From: Phytoactinopolyspora mesophila
GTDB lineage: Bacteria; Actinomycetota; Actinomycetes; Jiangellales; Jiangellaceae
DNA length: 64,000 bases
Direction: 5' to 3'
Assembly (NCBI RefSeq): GCF_010122465.1
Contig: NZ_WLZY01000008.1
Location: forward strand, 124,001-188,000
The notes below the pieces were generated by a model, which ran no database searches, was not told the origin of the DNA, and saw nothing but the letters and a program-made list of their open reading frames with translations. The position numbers and the translations under genes are program-made. Below, in pieces: positions 28,247 through 38,029 of this stretch; position 1 is the first letter of the stretch, and each line of letters opens with the position of its first letter.

Positions 28247-29032
28247 CTATTTCGCGTCGGCCGGACGAGGCAACCAGCACAGCCGATGGTCCGGAGTGAA
28301 CAACCTGCGCACAAGGCCGAGCGTCACGACAACGGTCGTCGTCGCGACGGCACCGAGAATCAGAAACATCACCACGGCCTGGACCAGCACCGCCTGGGTC
28401 GGCGGTACCCCGGCGAGGATCAGTCCGGTCATTGCCCCCGGCAAGAACACCAGACCCGTGGCTTTGGTGATCTCGATCTGCGGGGTGAGGGCCGAGCGTA
28501 GGGCCGAGCGCGCATAGGGCGTGGCAGCCTCGCGTGCGGGCTGGCCGAGTGCCAGGCGCGCCTCCACTTCGTCGCGCTTATCCCGCAACTCGTCCACCAC
28601 TCGGCGGGCGACGAGCACCGTAGCCGTCATCGAATTGCCAACCATCATGCCGGCGATCGGCACCAGGGTGCGGCCTTCGAGCGGCAACACCCCGAAGCCG
28701 AACAGGACCCCAAGTGTGATCACCGCGGCAGCGGCAAATGCCGCAATGGCCAGCCACATGATTCCCGGTACCTCAGGCGCGCGACGACGCGCGACATCCC
28801 CAGCATAGGCGACCATCGCGGCCACCCAGAGCCATGACCAGAGCAGGTTCCGGCCCGGCTCGATCACCAGCGCGAGCGCCGCCCCCACAAGCAGGAGTTG
28901 GACGAGCGCTCGCGTCGCCGCCCAGACAACCTGCCGTTCCAGGCCCAGCCGTTGCCACAACGATATCGCGGCGGCCACACCGACCAATGCCAACGAGGTC
29001 GCCAGCCCGGCGACACTCACCTCTCCCTCCAT
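28247..29032 (-). CDS. FetB/YbbM-like ABC transporter permease
   Basis: 261 residues with about seven helices, matching the UPF0014/FetB family: WAATRALVQLLLVG at the N terminus and IAGMMVGNSMTATVLVARR in the middle are diagnostic. In E. coli FetAB is linked to iron homeostasis. ATG at 29032 follows GGAGATG, 2 bp after the ATPase stop, so the pair is one operon. Confidence 0.88.
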   Translation of the reverse strand: MEGEVSVAGLATSLALVGVAAAISLWQRLGLERQVVWAATRALVQLLLVGAALALVIEPGRNLLWSWLWVAAMVAYAGDVARRRAPEVPGIMWLAIAAFAAAAVITLGVLFGFGVLPLEGRTLVPIAGMMVGNSMTATVLVARRVVDELRDKRDEVEARLALGQPAREAATPYARSALRSALTPQIEITKATGLVFLPGAMTGLILAGVPPTQAVLVQAVVMFLILGAVATTTVVVTLGLVRRLFTPDHRLCWLPRPADAK

Positions 29033-29034
29033 GC

Positions 29035-29715
29035 CTACATCTCCTCGCTGTGTCGCTTGCGCCCGATGGCTTCGCTGGCGGCGCACCGGCCGGCATGAAT
29101 TCGGATGACGACGTCGGCCACCCGCTCCAGTTGGGCACGGTCGTGGCTGACCCACAGCACCATGAGCCCGTCTCGGGTGAGCTCCAGCACCGTGTGTTCG
29201 AAGGAGCGTGCCACGTCTTCATCGAGCGCCGACGTCGATTCATCGAGCATCAGCACCTCGGGCTCGGCGACAAGAGTGCGCGCGACACACACCCGCTGGG
29301 CTTCGCCCCCGGACAGCGCGGTGGCGTCACGTTCCAGCCAGGAATTGTCCAACGCCGCACGCTCCAACGCCTGTTCCAGCTGCTGTCGAGTAGCCTCCGG
29401 CGCGGCCGTGAGCAAGTTGTCACGCACCGTGCCCGGGAAGGGCGTGGGACGCTGGAACACCATGCCGACACGGCGTCTCAACCGCAACGGATCCAGTGCG
29501 CCGACGTCGTCGCCTCGAAACCACACCCGGCCCGACGTCGGAACCTCCAGCCGGTTACACAGCCTCAGCACCGTGCTCTTGCCTGAGCCAGACGGCCCGA
29601 ACAAACCGGTGATGCCACGGGCCGGCGCTCGGGCAGAGAAACCGTCCAGCGCGCGAACGCCGCGGCGCTCCACCACGACCTCGTCGAAAACGAATCCATC
29701 CAGCTCATCTGTCAT
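29035..29715 (-). CDS. FetA-like ABC transporter ATPase
   Basis: 226 residues. Walker A GPSGSGKST, Q-loop in VFQRPTPFPGTV, signature LSGGEAQRVCVART, Walker B VLMLDEST and H-loop VSHDRAQ are all present. It pairs with the permease 2 bp downstream. A start six residues earlier (29733) is possible; MTDELDG was preferred. Transport of iron or another small substrate is inferred from family. Confidence 0.9.
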   Translation of the reverse strand: MTDELDGFVFDEVVVERRGVRALDGFSARAPARGITGLFGPSGSGKSTVLRLCNRLEVPTSGRVWFRGDDVGALDPLRLRRRVGMVFQRPTPFPGTVRDNLLTAAPEATRQQLEQALERAALDNSWLERDATALSGGEAQRVCVARTLVAEPEVLMLDESTSALDEDVARSFEHTVLELTRDGLMVLWVSHDRAQLERVADVVIRIHAGRCAASEAIGRKRHSEEM

Positions 29716-29793
29716 AGAGGAATGCTCGCGCATTGAAGCCGTCTACGGCCGCGTGTACTCCTCGACGGAGCCATGCCGCCCGGCCGACGTTGA

Positions 29794-31020
29794 TCAGTCG
29801 GTGTGAGTGTGTTCGCTTGCCTGACGGCGCACGGACGTCGCCGTGTAGGCGAAAGCCGCCGCCGCGGTCAGCGCGAGGAGGATGAAACCCCAGGTGTATG
29901 AGCCGGTGGCGGTGAAGACCACACCCATCACCAGGGGCGGGAAGAAACCGCCCAGGCCACCGGCGGCGCCGACGAACCCGGTCACGGCACCCACGTTCTC
30001 CGCGCGAACCATCCTCGCGACCAGTGTGAACACCGCACCGGCGCCAGCTCCCAGCGCAGCAGCCATGCCGAGGAAAGCTACGGTACCGAACGGAATCAGG
30101 TCGAGCTCGAAGGCGGCCAGCACAGCGAGGCAGGACACTGCCCCGAAAGCCCACGTCAGCACTGTCACCGGGCTGAGGCGGTCGGACAAGAACCCACCGA
30201 CCGGCCGCATGATCACCGCGAGCATGACGAAACCGGCGGTCCGGAACGACGCATCGGACTGCGAGAGCTCGAAGGCGTTGCGCAGGTACGTGGGTAGGTA
30301 CACGCTGAACGCGACGAAGCCGCCGAACGAGACGGCGTACAACAATGCCAGCGGCGCCGTGGCCGGGATCTTCAATGTCGCGGCCGTGCGCGCGAGCAGA
30401 CCGCCTGACGAGGTCGCGCGGCCGGGCCGGTCGCGCAGCATCAGCCACGCCACGACCGCGTAGACCGCCAGCACGATCGCCATCAGGTCGAAGGGGAATG
30501 ACTCACCGACATTCTCGGTCAGTGGCACCGTGGTGAACGCGGCAATGGCGGTTCCGCCCATGCCGGCGCCGAAGATCCCGAGGGCCGTCCCCCGGTTCCG
30601 CGGCGGATACCACGCGTTGACGAACGGCACACCGATGGCGAACGTGGTTCCGCCGAGCCCGAGGAAGAAGCCACCCACCAGCAGCTCGCCATAGGACTCG
30701 GCGACATGTCCGAGGTAGAGCACGGGCAGGATGGTCAGCAGGCTGACCGCCGGGAACATCACGCGTGCGCCCAGCCGGTCGGTGAGCGCCCCCACGGGGA
30801 TCCGGCCGAGCGAGCCGACGATCACCGGCACGGCGACGACGACGGCCTGCTGGGTGGCGGACAGATCCAGCCGGTCTCGCAGCGACGGGCCGAGCGGCCC
30901 CAACAGGGCCCATGCCCAGAACGTCAGCGTGAATCCGGTCGTGGCCAGTGCCAGCATCACGACGTTGCCAGATGGTTCGGCCGTCTTCGAGTGGGCCGAA
31001 GCTGCCGGGTCCGTGCTCAC
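29794..31020 (-). CDS. narK: NarK-type nitrate/nitrite MFS transporter
   Basis: 408 residues, twelve predicted helices. NarK/NNP-family features: ATTGFTLTFWAWALLGPLGP in helix 1, RIPVGALTDRLGAR, and the Gly-rich nitrate signature GVTGFVGAAGGLGGFFPPL near helix 11. GTG at 31020 has GGAGGGAG upstream. It is divergent from narG across 188 bp, so nitrate uptake and reduction are likely co-controlled. Confidence 0.93.
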   Translation of the reverse strand: MSTDPAASAHSKTAEPSGNVVMLALATTGFTLTFWAWALLGPLGPSLRDRLDLSATQQAVVVAVPVIVGSLGRIPVGALTDRLGARVMFPAVSLLTILPVLYLGHVAESYGELLVGGFFLGLGGTTFAIGVPFVNAWYPPRNRGTALGIFGAGMGGTAIAAFTTVPLTENVGESFPFDLMAIVLAVYAVVAWLMLRDRPGRATSSGGLLARTAATLKIPATAPLALLYAVSFGGFVAFSVYLPTYLRNAFELSQSDASFRTAGFVMLAVIMRPVGGFLSDRLSPVTVLTWAFGAVSCLAVLAAFELDLIPFGTVAFLGMAAALGAGAGAVFTLVARMVRAENVGAVTGFVGAAGGLGGFFPPLVMGVVFTATGSYTWGFILLALTAAAAFAYTATSVRRQASEHTHTD

Positions 31021-31122
31021 GGCGACTCCCTCCGGAATGTGCGAACAGAGTAGGCACACTCGGCGTCCGGGCATGGGCGTTTGCGCGTTCTCGACCGTAC
31101 GCTGCGACCCAAAGATCCATTA

Positions 31123-31136
31123 GGGTCTTTCGACCC
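31123..31136. promoter_or_regulatory. palindrome in the narK-narG divergent promoter
   Basis: GGGTC-TTTC-GACCC: 5-bp perfect arms, 4-bp spacer. It lies 102 bp upstream of narK and 72 bp upstream of narG. Spacing and bases differ from the 5-3-5 set, so the binding protein may be another regulator (for example the NarL-type one at 1383). Inference only. Confidence 0.5.
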
Positions 31137-31208
31137 TGTTGTGACCCGTGGGGCGCTCGGGCATGGTGGGAGTCAACGAGTTTTCCGCGCCTACACGGGG
31201 TGGATTCA

Positions 31209-34200
31209 ATGACACAAGGTGCCAACGACGACACCACCGGACTCGATGGCGCGGTCAGCGACTTGCTGCTGCGGACCGGCCGGTATTTCACCCGTAGTGA
31301 GGTCGGTGATCACCTCCGCACCGTGCACAAGCGCGGCGGCCGGGGGGGCGACGTCTTCTACCGCGACCGCTGGAGCCATGACAAGGTGGTGCGCTCCACT
31401 CACGGGGTGAACTGCACCGGCTCGTGTTCGTGGAAGGTCTACGTCAAGGACGGGATCATCACCTGGGAGAGTCAGGAGACCGACTACCCGAGCGTCGGCC
31501 CGGACCGGCCGGAGTACGAACCCCGCGGTTGTCCTCGCGGCGCCGCCTTCTCCTGGTACACGTACTCACCCACCCGGGTGCGCTATCCGTATGCCCGGGG
31601 CGTACTGGTGGAGATGTTCCGCGAGGCGAAAGCCCGGCTGGGCGATCCCGTGGACGCGTGGTCGGACATCCAGGCCGATCCGGAACGTCGCCGCCGCTAC
31701 CAGAAGGCGCGCGGCAAAGGCGGGCTGATCCGGATCAGATGGGAAGAAGCGGTCGAGATGATCGCCGCCGCCCACGTGCACGCGATCAAGACCTACGGCC
31801 CGGACCGCGTCGCCGGGTTCTCCCCCATTCCCGCGATGTCGATGGTGTCCCATGCTGCCGGCGCCCGGTTCATCGAGCTCATCGGTGGCGCGATGACGTC
31901 GTTCTACGACTGGTACGCCGATTTGCCGGTGGCCTCGCCCCAGGTGTTCGGCGACCAGACCGACGTTCCCGAGTCCGGCGACTGGTGGGACGCCTCGTAT
32001 CTGGTGATGTGGGGCTCCAACGTGCCGGTGACCCGCACCCCCGACGCGCACTGGATGGCCGAGGCGCGCTACCGGGGCACCAAAGTCATCGCTGTCTCCC
32101 CGGACTACGCCGACAACACCAAGTTCGCTGATGAATGGCTGCCGGCCCAGCCGGGCACCGACGGCGCGCTCGGCATGGCGATGGGCCACGTCATCTTGCG
32201 TGAGTTCTTCGTCGAGCGCCAGGTCCCAGCATTCAGCGACTACGTCCGTCAGTACACCGACCTGCCGTTCCTGGTCACGCTGACCGAACGCGACGGCGCC
32301 TACGTGCCGGGCAAATTCGTCACAGCCGCGGATCTGGCCGCCGACGACGCGCGGGAACCCGGCGAGGGTGATGAGTGGAAGACCGTCGTCCTCGACGAGC
32401 ACACCGGCACACCCGTGGTGCCGAACGGGTCGATCGGGTTCCGGCACACCGAATCCGGGATCGGGCGCTGGAACCTGGACCTCGACGACGTCCAGCCCCG
32501 GCTCACGCTGCACGCCGAACCGGACAGCACCGGTGTCGAGCTGCTGCTCCCCCGGTTCGACGAGCCCACCGGTCCCACGGTGCTGCGCCGCGGCGTCCCT
32601 GCCCGCAGGCTGGGCGAGCGGCTGGTCACCACCGTGTTCGATCTGATGCTCGCCCAGTACGGCGTCGCCCGGGATGGCCTTCCTGGCGAGTGGCCCACCG
32701 GGTACAACGATCCGACGCATCCGTACACGCCGGCCTGGCAAGAAGAGATCACGTCGGTCAAGGCCGAGACCGCGGCCCGGATCGCCCGTGAGTTCGCCCA
32801 GAACGCCGAAGAGTCCGGCGGGCGCTCCATGGTGATCATGGGCGCCGGGATCTGCCAGTGGTTCCACGGTGACACCACCTACCGGTCCATCCTCGCGTTG
32901 CTGATGCTGACCGGATGTATGGGTCGCAACGGCGGCGGCTGGGCTCATTACGTCGGGCAGGAGAAATGCCGTCCGTTCACCGGCTGGGCCACGCTCGCCA
33001 TGGGTCTGGACTGGTCCCGCCCACCGCGGCAGATGATCGGCACCGCCTACTGGTACACCCACACCGATCAGTGGCGCTACGACGGATACCAGGCCAACGC
33101 GCTGGCGTCGCCGCTGGCCACCGGCCACTTCGATCAGATGCACACCGCCGACGTCGTCGCTCAGTCCGCCCGGATGGGCTGGATGCCGTCCTACCCGCAG
33201 TTCGACCGCAGCCCGCTCGATCTGGTCGACGAGGCCGAGGCGGCCGGCGTCGACCCCAAGGAACACGTCGTCCAGCAGCTGCGCAGCGGCCAGTTGGGAT
33301 ACGCCTGCGAGGATCCGGACGCTCCGGAGAACTGGCCGCGGGTGCTCACGGTTTGGCGGGCCAACCTGCTGGGCTCGTCGTCGAAGGGCAACGAGTACTT
33401 CCTCCGGCACCTGCTGGGCACGGACGCGAACCTGCGTGCCTCGCAGACCCCGGAGGATCGCCGCCCGCGCGACGTGACCTGGCGGGCCGAGGCGCCCGAG
33501 GGCAAGCTCGACCTGCTGCTGTCGATGGATTTCCGGATGACCAGCACCACGCTGCTCTCCGACGTCGTGCTCCCCGCGGCCACCTGGTACGAGAAACATG
33601 ACTTGTCCACCACGGACATGCACCCGTACATTCACGCGTTCACCCCGGCCATCGATCCACCCTGGGAGACCCGCAGCGATTTCGACACGTTCTCTGGGAT
33701 CGCCCGGGCGTTCAGCGCGCTGGCCGCCAAACACCTCGGCGTGCGCAAGGACCTGGTGGCCACCGCGCTCCAGCACGACACCCCCGGCGAGGTCGCCCAG
33801 CCCGGCGGCCTGGTGCGGGACTGGCGCCGCGACGACGTCGACCCGGTTCCCGGCCGGTCCATGTGGGGCCTGGCCGTCGTCGAACGTGACTACGCCGCGA
33901 TCGCGGAAAAGATGGCGACACTCGGCCCGCTGGTGGACAGTCTGGGCACCACGACCAAGGCGGTGACCATCAAACCGGATCGCGAGGTCTCCGAGCTCGC
34001 GGCCCTGGGTGGTGTCATGAACGCACCCGGTTCTCCGGCCGACGGACGCCCCGCACTCGACACCGACATCAAGATGGCCTCGGCCATCCTCGCGTTGTCC
34101 GGCACCACCAACGGCAGGCTAGCCACCGAAGGTTTCCGCGTTCTGGAGAAGCGGGTGGGCCGTCCGTTGCACCACCTGGCCGAAGGCGCCGAAGAGAAGC

Positions 34201-34934
34201 GGATCACCTTCCCGGACACCCAGGCCCGGCCGGTTCCGGTCATCACCAGCCCCGAGTGGTCCGGCAGCGAGACCGGCGGGCGCCGGTACGCGCCGTTCAC
34301 CGTCAACGTCGAAGAGCTCAAACCGTGGCACACCCTCACCGGGCGGATGCACTTCTTCCTCGACCACGACTGGATGAGCGATCTTGGCGAGACACTCCCG
34401 GTGTTCCGGCCACCCCTGGACATGACCGCGCTCTTCGACGAGCCGGCTCTGGGCGACGGCAGCGGCACCGGAGTCACCGATCTCACCGTCAGATACCTGA
34501 CCCCGCATTCGAAGTGGTCGATCCACTCCGAATACCAGGACAACCTGCTCATGCTCAGTCTTTCCCGCGGCGGCCCGACGATGTGGATGAGCCCGGCCGA
34601 CGCCGCCCGGATCGACGTGAGCGACAACGACTGGGTCGAGGCGGTCAACCGCAACGGCGTGGTGGTGTGCCGGGCCATCGTGTCGCACCGGATGCCGGCC
34701 GGGACAGTGTACGTTCACCACGCCCAGGAACGCACCATCGACGTCCCTCTCACCGAGACCACCGGCAAACGCGGCGGCATCCACAACTCGCTGACCCGGC
34801 TGCTGGTCAAACCCACCCATCTGATCGGCGGCTACGCGCAACTCTCCTTCGCCTTCAACTACCTCGGGCCCACCGGAAACCAGCGCGACGAGATCACCGT
34901 CGTGCGCCGGCGCTCCCAGGAGGTGACCTACTGA
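31209..34934 (+). CDS. narG: respiratory nitrate reductase alpha subunit
   Basis: 1241 residues. Molybdopterin-bisMGD catalytic subunit reducing nitrate to nitrite at the cytoplasmic face. The FS0 cluster ligands are visible as His65, Cys69, Cys73 and Cys108, with the same spacing as E. coli NarG. The N-terminal NarI-anchoring tail is also present. ATG 31209 was chosen over upstream frames because the NarG N terminus (TGRYFTRSE) begins here. First gene of narGHJI; its stop overlaps the narH start. Confidence 0.97.
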   Translation: MTQGANDDTTGLDGAVSDLLLRTGRYFTRSEVGDHLRTVHKRGGRGGDVFYRDRWSHDKVVRSTHGVNCTGSCSWKVYVKDGIITWESQETDYPSVGPDRPEYEPRGCPRGAAFSWYTYSPTRVRYPYARGVLVEMFREAKARLGDPVDAWSDIQADPERRRRYQKARGKGGLIRIRWEEAVEMIAAAHVHAIKTYGPDRVAGFSPIPAMSMVSHAAGARFIELIGGAMTSFYDWYADLPVASPQVFGDQTDVPESGDWWDASYLVMWGSNVPVTRTPDAHWMAEARYRGTKVIAVSPDYADNTKFADEWLPAQPGTDGALGMAMGHVILREFFVERQVPAFSDYVRQYTDLPFLVTLTERDGAYVPGKFVTAADLAADDAREPGEGDEWKTVVLDEHTGTPVVPNGSIGFRHTESGIGRWNLDLDDVQPRLTLHAEPDSTGVELLLPRFDEPTGPTVLRRGVPARRLGERLVTTVFDLMLAQYGVARDGLPGEWPTGYNDPTHPYTPAWQEEITSVKAETAARIAREFAQNAEESGGRSMVIMGAGICQWFHGDTTYRSILALLMLTGCMGRNGGGWAHYVGQEKCRPFTGWATLAMGLDWSRPPRQMIGTAYWYTHTDQWRYDGYQANALASPLATGHFDQMHTADVVAQSARMGWMPSYPQFDRSPLDLVDEAEAAGVDPKEHVVQQLRSGQLGYACEDPDAPENWPRVLTVWRANLLGSSSKGNEYFLRHLLGTDANLRASQTPEDRRPRDVTWRAEAPEGKLDLLLSMDFRMTSTTLLSDVVLPAATWYEKHDLSTTDMHPYIHAFTPAIDPPWETRSDFDTFSGIARAFSALAAKHLGVRKDLVATALQHDTPGEVAQPGGLVRDWRRDDVDPVPGRSMWGLAVVERDYAAIAEKMATLGPLVDSLGTTTKAVTIKPDREVSELAALGGVMNAPGSPADGRPALDTDIKMASAILALSGTTNGRLATEGFRVLEKRVGRPLHHLAEGAEEKRITFPDTQARPVPVITSPEWSGSETGGRRYAPFTVNVEELKPWHTLTGRMHFFLDHDWMSDLGETLPVFRPPLDMTALFDEPALGDGSGTGVTDLTVRYLTPHSKWSIHSEYQDNLLMLSLSRGGPTMWMSPADAARIDVSDNDWVEAVNRNGVVVCRAIVSHRMPAGTVYVHHAQERTIDVPLTETTGKRGGIHNSLTRLLVKPTHLIGGYAQLSFAFNYLGPTGNQRDEITVVRRRSQEVTY

Positions 34935-36658
34935 TGACCGTCGACGATCCGAACCGCACGACCGGTACCGCAGGCTCGGGCGGCCGTCCCGTCGGACGGT
35001 GTATGGCGCAGGTAGCGATGGTGATGAACCTCGACAAATGCATCGGCTGCCACACCTGCTCGGTCACCTGCAAGCAGGCGTGGACCAACCGGCCGGGCAC
35101 CGAGTATGTGTGGTTCAACAATGTCGAAACCCGGCCCGGGCAGGGTTACCCCCGCACCTATCAGGACCAGGAACGCTGGCTCGGCGGCTGGGAACGCACC
35201 AAGCGCGGGCGGCTACGGCTCAAGGGCGGCGGCCGGCTGCGCAAGCTGTTCTCCATCTTCTCCAATCCGAAGATGCCGTCGATCCAGGACTACTACGAGC
35301 CTTGGACCTACGACTACGAGACGCTGATCAACGCCCCGCTCAGCGACCAGATGCCGGTCGCCCAGCCGCGTAGCCTGATCAGCGGCGATCCGATGAAGAT
35401 CGAATGGTCCGCCAACTGGGACGACAACCTGGCCGGCGGCCCGGACCTGATCGCCGACGATCCGATCCTGAAGAAGATCTCCGACGAGGTGAAGCTCGAG
35501 TTCGAGCAGACCTTCATGTTCTACCTGCCGCGCATCTGCGAGCACTGCATCAACCCGTCCTGCGTCGCGTCCTGCCCGTCGGGAGCGATGTACAAACGCA
35601 GCGAGGACGGCATAGTGCTCGTCGACCAGGACCGGTGCCGGGGCTGGCGGATGTGTGTCTCGGGCTGCCCCTACAAGAAGGTCTACTTCAACCACCGCAC
35701 CGGCAAGGCCGAGAAATGCACCCTGTGTTACCCGCGGATCGAGGTGGGCCTGCCCACGGTCTGCTCGGAGACCTGCGTCGGACGGCTGCGTTACCTCGGG
35801 CTGGTCCTGTACGACGCCGACGGGGTACTCGAAGCGGCCTCGGTCGAGGACCCGAAAGACCTGTATGAGGCGCAACTCGACATCATGCTCGATCCGCACG
35901 ATCCCGCGGTGGTCGAGGCCGCCCGCCGGGACGGCATCGCCGAAGACTGGATCTCCGCCGCCCAGCGCTCTCCGGTGTACAAGCTCGCCAAGGACTACCG
36001 GGTAGCGCTGCCTCTGCACCCGGAGTACCGGACCATGCCCATGGTCTGGTACATCCCACCGCTGTCTCCGGTGGTGGACCGGATCCGCGACACCGGACAC
36101 GACGCCGAAGACGCGGGGAACCTCTTCGGCGCCATCGAGGCGCTCCGTATCCCGATCGAGTACCTCGCCGAACTGTTCACCGCCGGCGACCCCGCACCCG
36201 TCGACGCCGTGCTGCGCAAACTGGCCGCGATGCGCTCCTACATGCGCGATGTCAATCTCGGCAGGGACACCCGCCCAGAGATCCCGGCCGGCGTCGGCAT
36301 GACCGAGGAATCTCTGCACGCGATGTACCGGCTGCTGGCGATCGCCAAGTACGAAGACCGTTACGTGATCCCCGCCGCCCACCAGGAGACCGGCCGCCAG
36401 CTCGAGGAAATGAGCTGTTCACTGGACTACGACGGCGGGCCGGGCATGTACGTCACCGGGTCCGGACCGTTCGGCGAGGCGTCCGGGCAGCCCACGCCCG
36501 TATCGGTCGAGACTTTTCACGCGTTGCGGGTCCGGCAGACCACGGACACACCGGCCGGGCCGGAGAACAAAGACCAACGGCTCAACCTGCTCAACTGGGA
36601 CGGCCAGGGCCGCCCAGAGGGCTTGTTCCCGGAAAACGAGGAGCCCCGCGATGGCTGA
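34934..36658 (+). CDS. narH: respiratory nitrate reductase beta subunit
   Basis: 574 residues. Electron-transfer subunit with four Cys groups: CIGCHTCSVTCKQAW, CEHCINPSCVASCPSG, CRGWRMCVSGCPYKK (Trp in place of a Cys marks the [3Fe-4S] cluster) and CTLCYPRI/CSETCVGR. ATG overlaps the narG stop (ATGA). It passes electrons from NarI hemes to NarG. Its end overlaps narJ by 8 bp. Confidence 0.97.
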   Translation: MTVDDPNRTTGTAGSGGRPVGRCMAQVAMVMNLDKCIGCHTCSVTCKQAWTNRPGTEYVWFNNVETRPGQGYPRTYQDQERWLGGWERTKRGRLRLKGGGRLRKLFSIFSNPKMPSIQDYYEPWTYDYETLINAPLSDQMPVAQPRSLISGDPMKIEWSANWDDNLAGGPDLIADDPILKKISDEVKLEFEQTFMFYLPRICEHCINPSCVASCPSGAMYKRSEDGIVLVDQDRCRGWRMCVSGCPYKKVYFNHRTGKAEKCTLCYPRIEVGLPTVCSETCVGRLRYLGLVLYDADGVLEAASVEDPKDLYEAQLDIMLDPHDPAVVEAARRDGIAEDWISAAQRSPVYKLAKDYRVALPLHPEYRTMPMVWYIPPLSPVVDRIRDTGHDAEDAGNLFGAIEALRIPIEYLAELFTAGDPAPVDAVLRKLAAMRSYMRDVNLGRDTRPEIPAGVGMTEESLHAMYRLLAIAKYEDRYVIPAAHQETGRQLEEMSCSLDYDGGPGMYVTGSGPFGEASGQPTPVSVETFHALRVRQTTDTPAGPENKDQRLNLLNWDGQGRPEGLFPENEEPRDG

Positions 36659-37271
36659 GCGATCCGCACGTCAGCACTCCGCTGCGGCACGGCAGATCGC
36701 GTCGTTGCTGCTCGCCTACCCTGACGAAAGTCTGTCGGCCCGGCTCGACCTCCTGCACAAGGCCGTCGCGGCTCTTCCGGCCCGGCTGAAGGGGCCGCTC
36801 ACCACCACCCTCGACTACGTCCGCGCCACACCGCTGGGTGACCAGCAACAGAGCTACGTCACCACATTCGACCTGCGGAAGAAGTGTTGCCTCTACCTGA
36901 GCTGGTGGGTGCACGGCGACACCCGCAATCGCGGCCACGCACTCGTCGAGTTCAAGGCGGCCTTTCGCGAGGCCGGGGTGCTACCGCCCAGCAACGAACT
37001 GCCGGACCACCTGGCCGTTGTCCTCGAATTCACGGCCACCATCGATCCCGCCGGTGGAGAGCGGTTGCTGACCGAGCACCGGCCGGGCCTTGAGCTGCTC
37101 CGGCAAGCACTTCACAAAGCCGAGTCCCCCTACGCCGGCGTCCTCGACACGGTGTGCGCCACGCTTCCAGGCCCTGCCGACGACGCGTTCGCAGCCGCCC
37201 GAAGGATCGCCGCGACCGGACCGCCGACCGAGATGGTCGGCCTGGAACCATATCGGATGGTCGAGCGATGA
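36651..37271 (+). CDS. narJ: nitrate reductase assembly chaperone
   Basis: 206 residues, mostly helical, of the NarJ/DmsD/TorD chaperone family. Visible are IASLLLAYPDESL at the N terminus, YVTTFDLRKKCCLYLSWW and the conserved PDHLAVVLEF. It guides molybdenum cofactor insertion and membrane docking of NarGH and is not part of the final enzyme. It overlaps both narH and narI. Confidence 0.95.
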   Translation: MAERSARQHSAAARQIASLLLAYPDESLSARLDLLHKAVAALPARLKGPLTTTLDYVRATPLGDQQQSYVTTFDLRKKCCLYLSWWVHGDTRNRGHALVEFKAAFREAGVLPPSNELPDHLAVVLEFTATIDPAGGERLLTEHRPGLELLRQALHKAESPYAGVLDTVCATLPGPADDAFAAARRIAATGPPTEMVGLEPYRMVER

Positions 37272-37981
37272 ACACGCTGATGTGGACGATACTTCCCTAC
37301 GTCACCCTGGCTGTGCTGATCGGCGGCACGATCTGGCGGTACCGATACGACAAATTCGGCTGGACCACCCGCTCATCGCAACTGTACGAAAGCCGCCTGT
37401 TGCGGATCGGCAGCCCACTGTTCCACTTCGGCATCCTGGTGGTGATCATCGGGCACGTCATCGGCCTGGTGATACCGCAACGGTGGACCGACGCCATGGG
37501 CATCAGCCACGATACGTACCACATCCAGGCCTTGGTTCTCGGCGCCATCGCGGGCTTCAGCACCCTGGCCGGAATCGCCATCTTGATCTATCGGCGCCGC
37601 ACGATCGGGCCGGTTTTCATGGCAACCACAAAGAACGACAAAGCCATGTACGTCGTCTTGGTCGCCGCCATCGTCACCGGCCTGGCGACGACCCTGATCG
37701 GCGCGGGCATCGTCGTCGAGGAACACAACTATCGCGAGACCGTCTCCGTGTGGTTCCGGTCGCTGTTCACCCTCAGTCCCGACGTCGACGCGATGGCCGC
37801 GGCTCCCCCGTCGTTCCAGATCCACACGCTGGTCGGGTTGCTGCTCATTGTCAGCTTTCCGTTCACCCGGCTCGTCCACGCCTTCAGCGCACCCATCGGA
37901 TACCTGTTCCGGCCCTACATCGTCTACCGCAGCCGGGACACCGGACGGCCGCGTGCCCGCACGGGCTCGTCGCGCCGCTGA
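37268..37981 (+). CDS. narI: nitrate reductase gamma subunit (cytochrome b)
   Basis: 237 residues with five helices. Conserved His residues (for example in FHFGILVVIIGHVIGL and the last helices VGLLLIVSFPFTRLVHAFS) bind two hemes b. It oxidises menaquinol and anchors NarGH. ATG 37268 sits in ATGA with the narJ stop. The C terminus ends in an Arg-rich tail. It completes a full narGHJI operon. Confidence 0.96.
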   Translation: MNTLMWTILPYVTLAVLIGGTIWRYRYDKFGWTTRSSQLYESRLLRIGSPLFHFGILVVIIGHVIGLVIPQRWTDAMGISHDTYHIQALVLGAIAGFSTLAGIAILIYRRRTIGPVFMATTKNDKAMYVVLVAAIVTGLATTLIGAGIVVEEHNYRETVSVWFRSLFTLSPDVDAMAAAPPSFQIHTLVGLLLIVSFPFTRLVHAFSAPIGYLFRPYIVYRSRDTGRPRARTGSSRR

Positions 37982-38029
37982 ACGGTGGGCTCCATCGCTG
38001 CGGCGGCGGCCCGGGGACAGTCCCCGCGA

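Noticed and set aside
31566-33776. 736-codon open frame on the minus strand inside narG
   Set aside because: It is antisense to an unmistakable NarG with correct cluster ligands. Its protein is Arg/Gly/His-rich with no family pattern; it is a GC-driven shadow frame.
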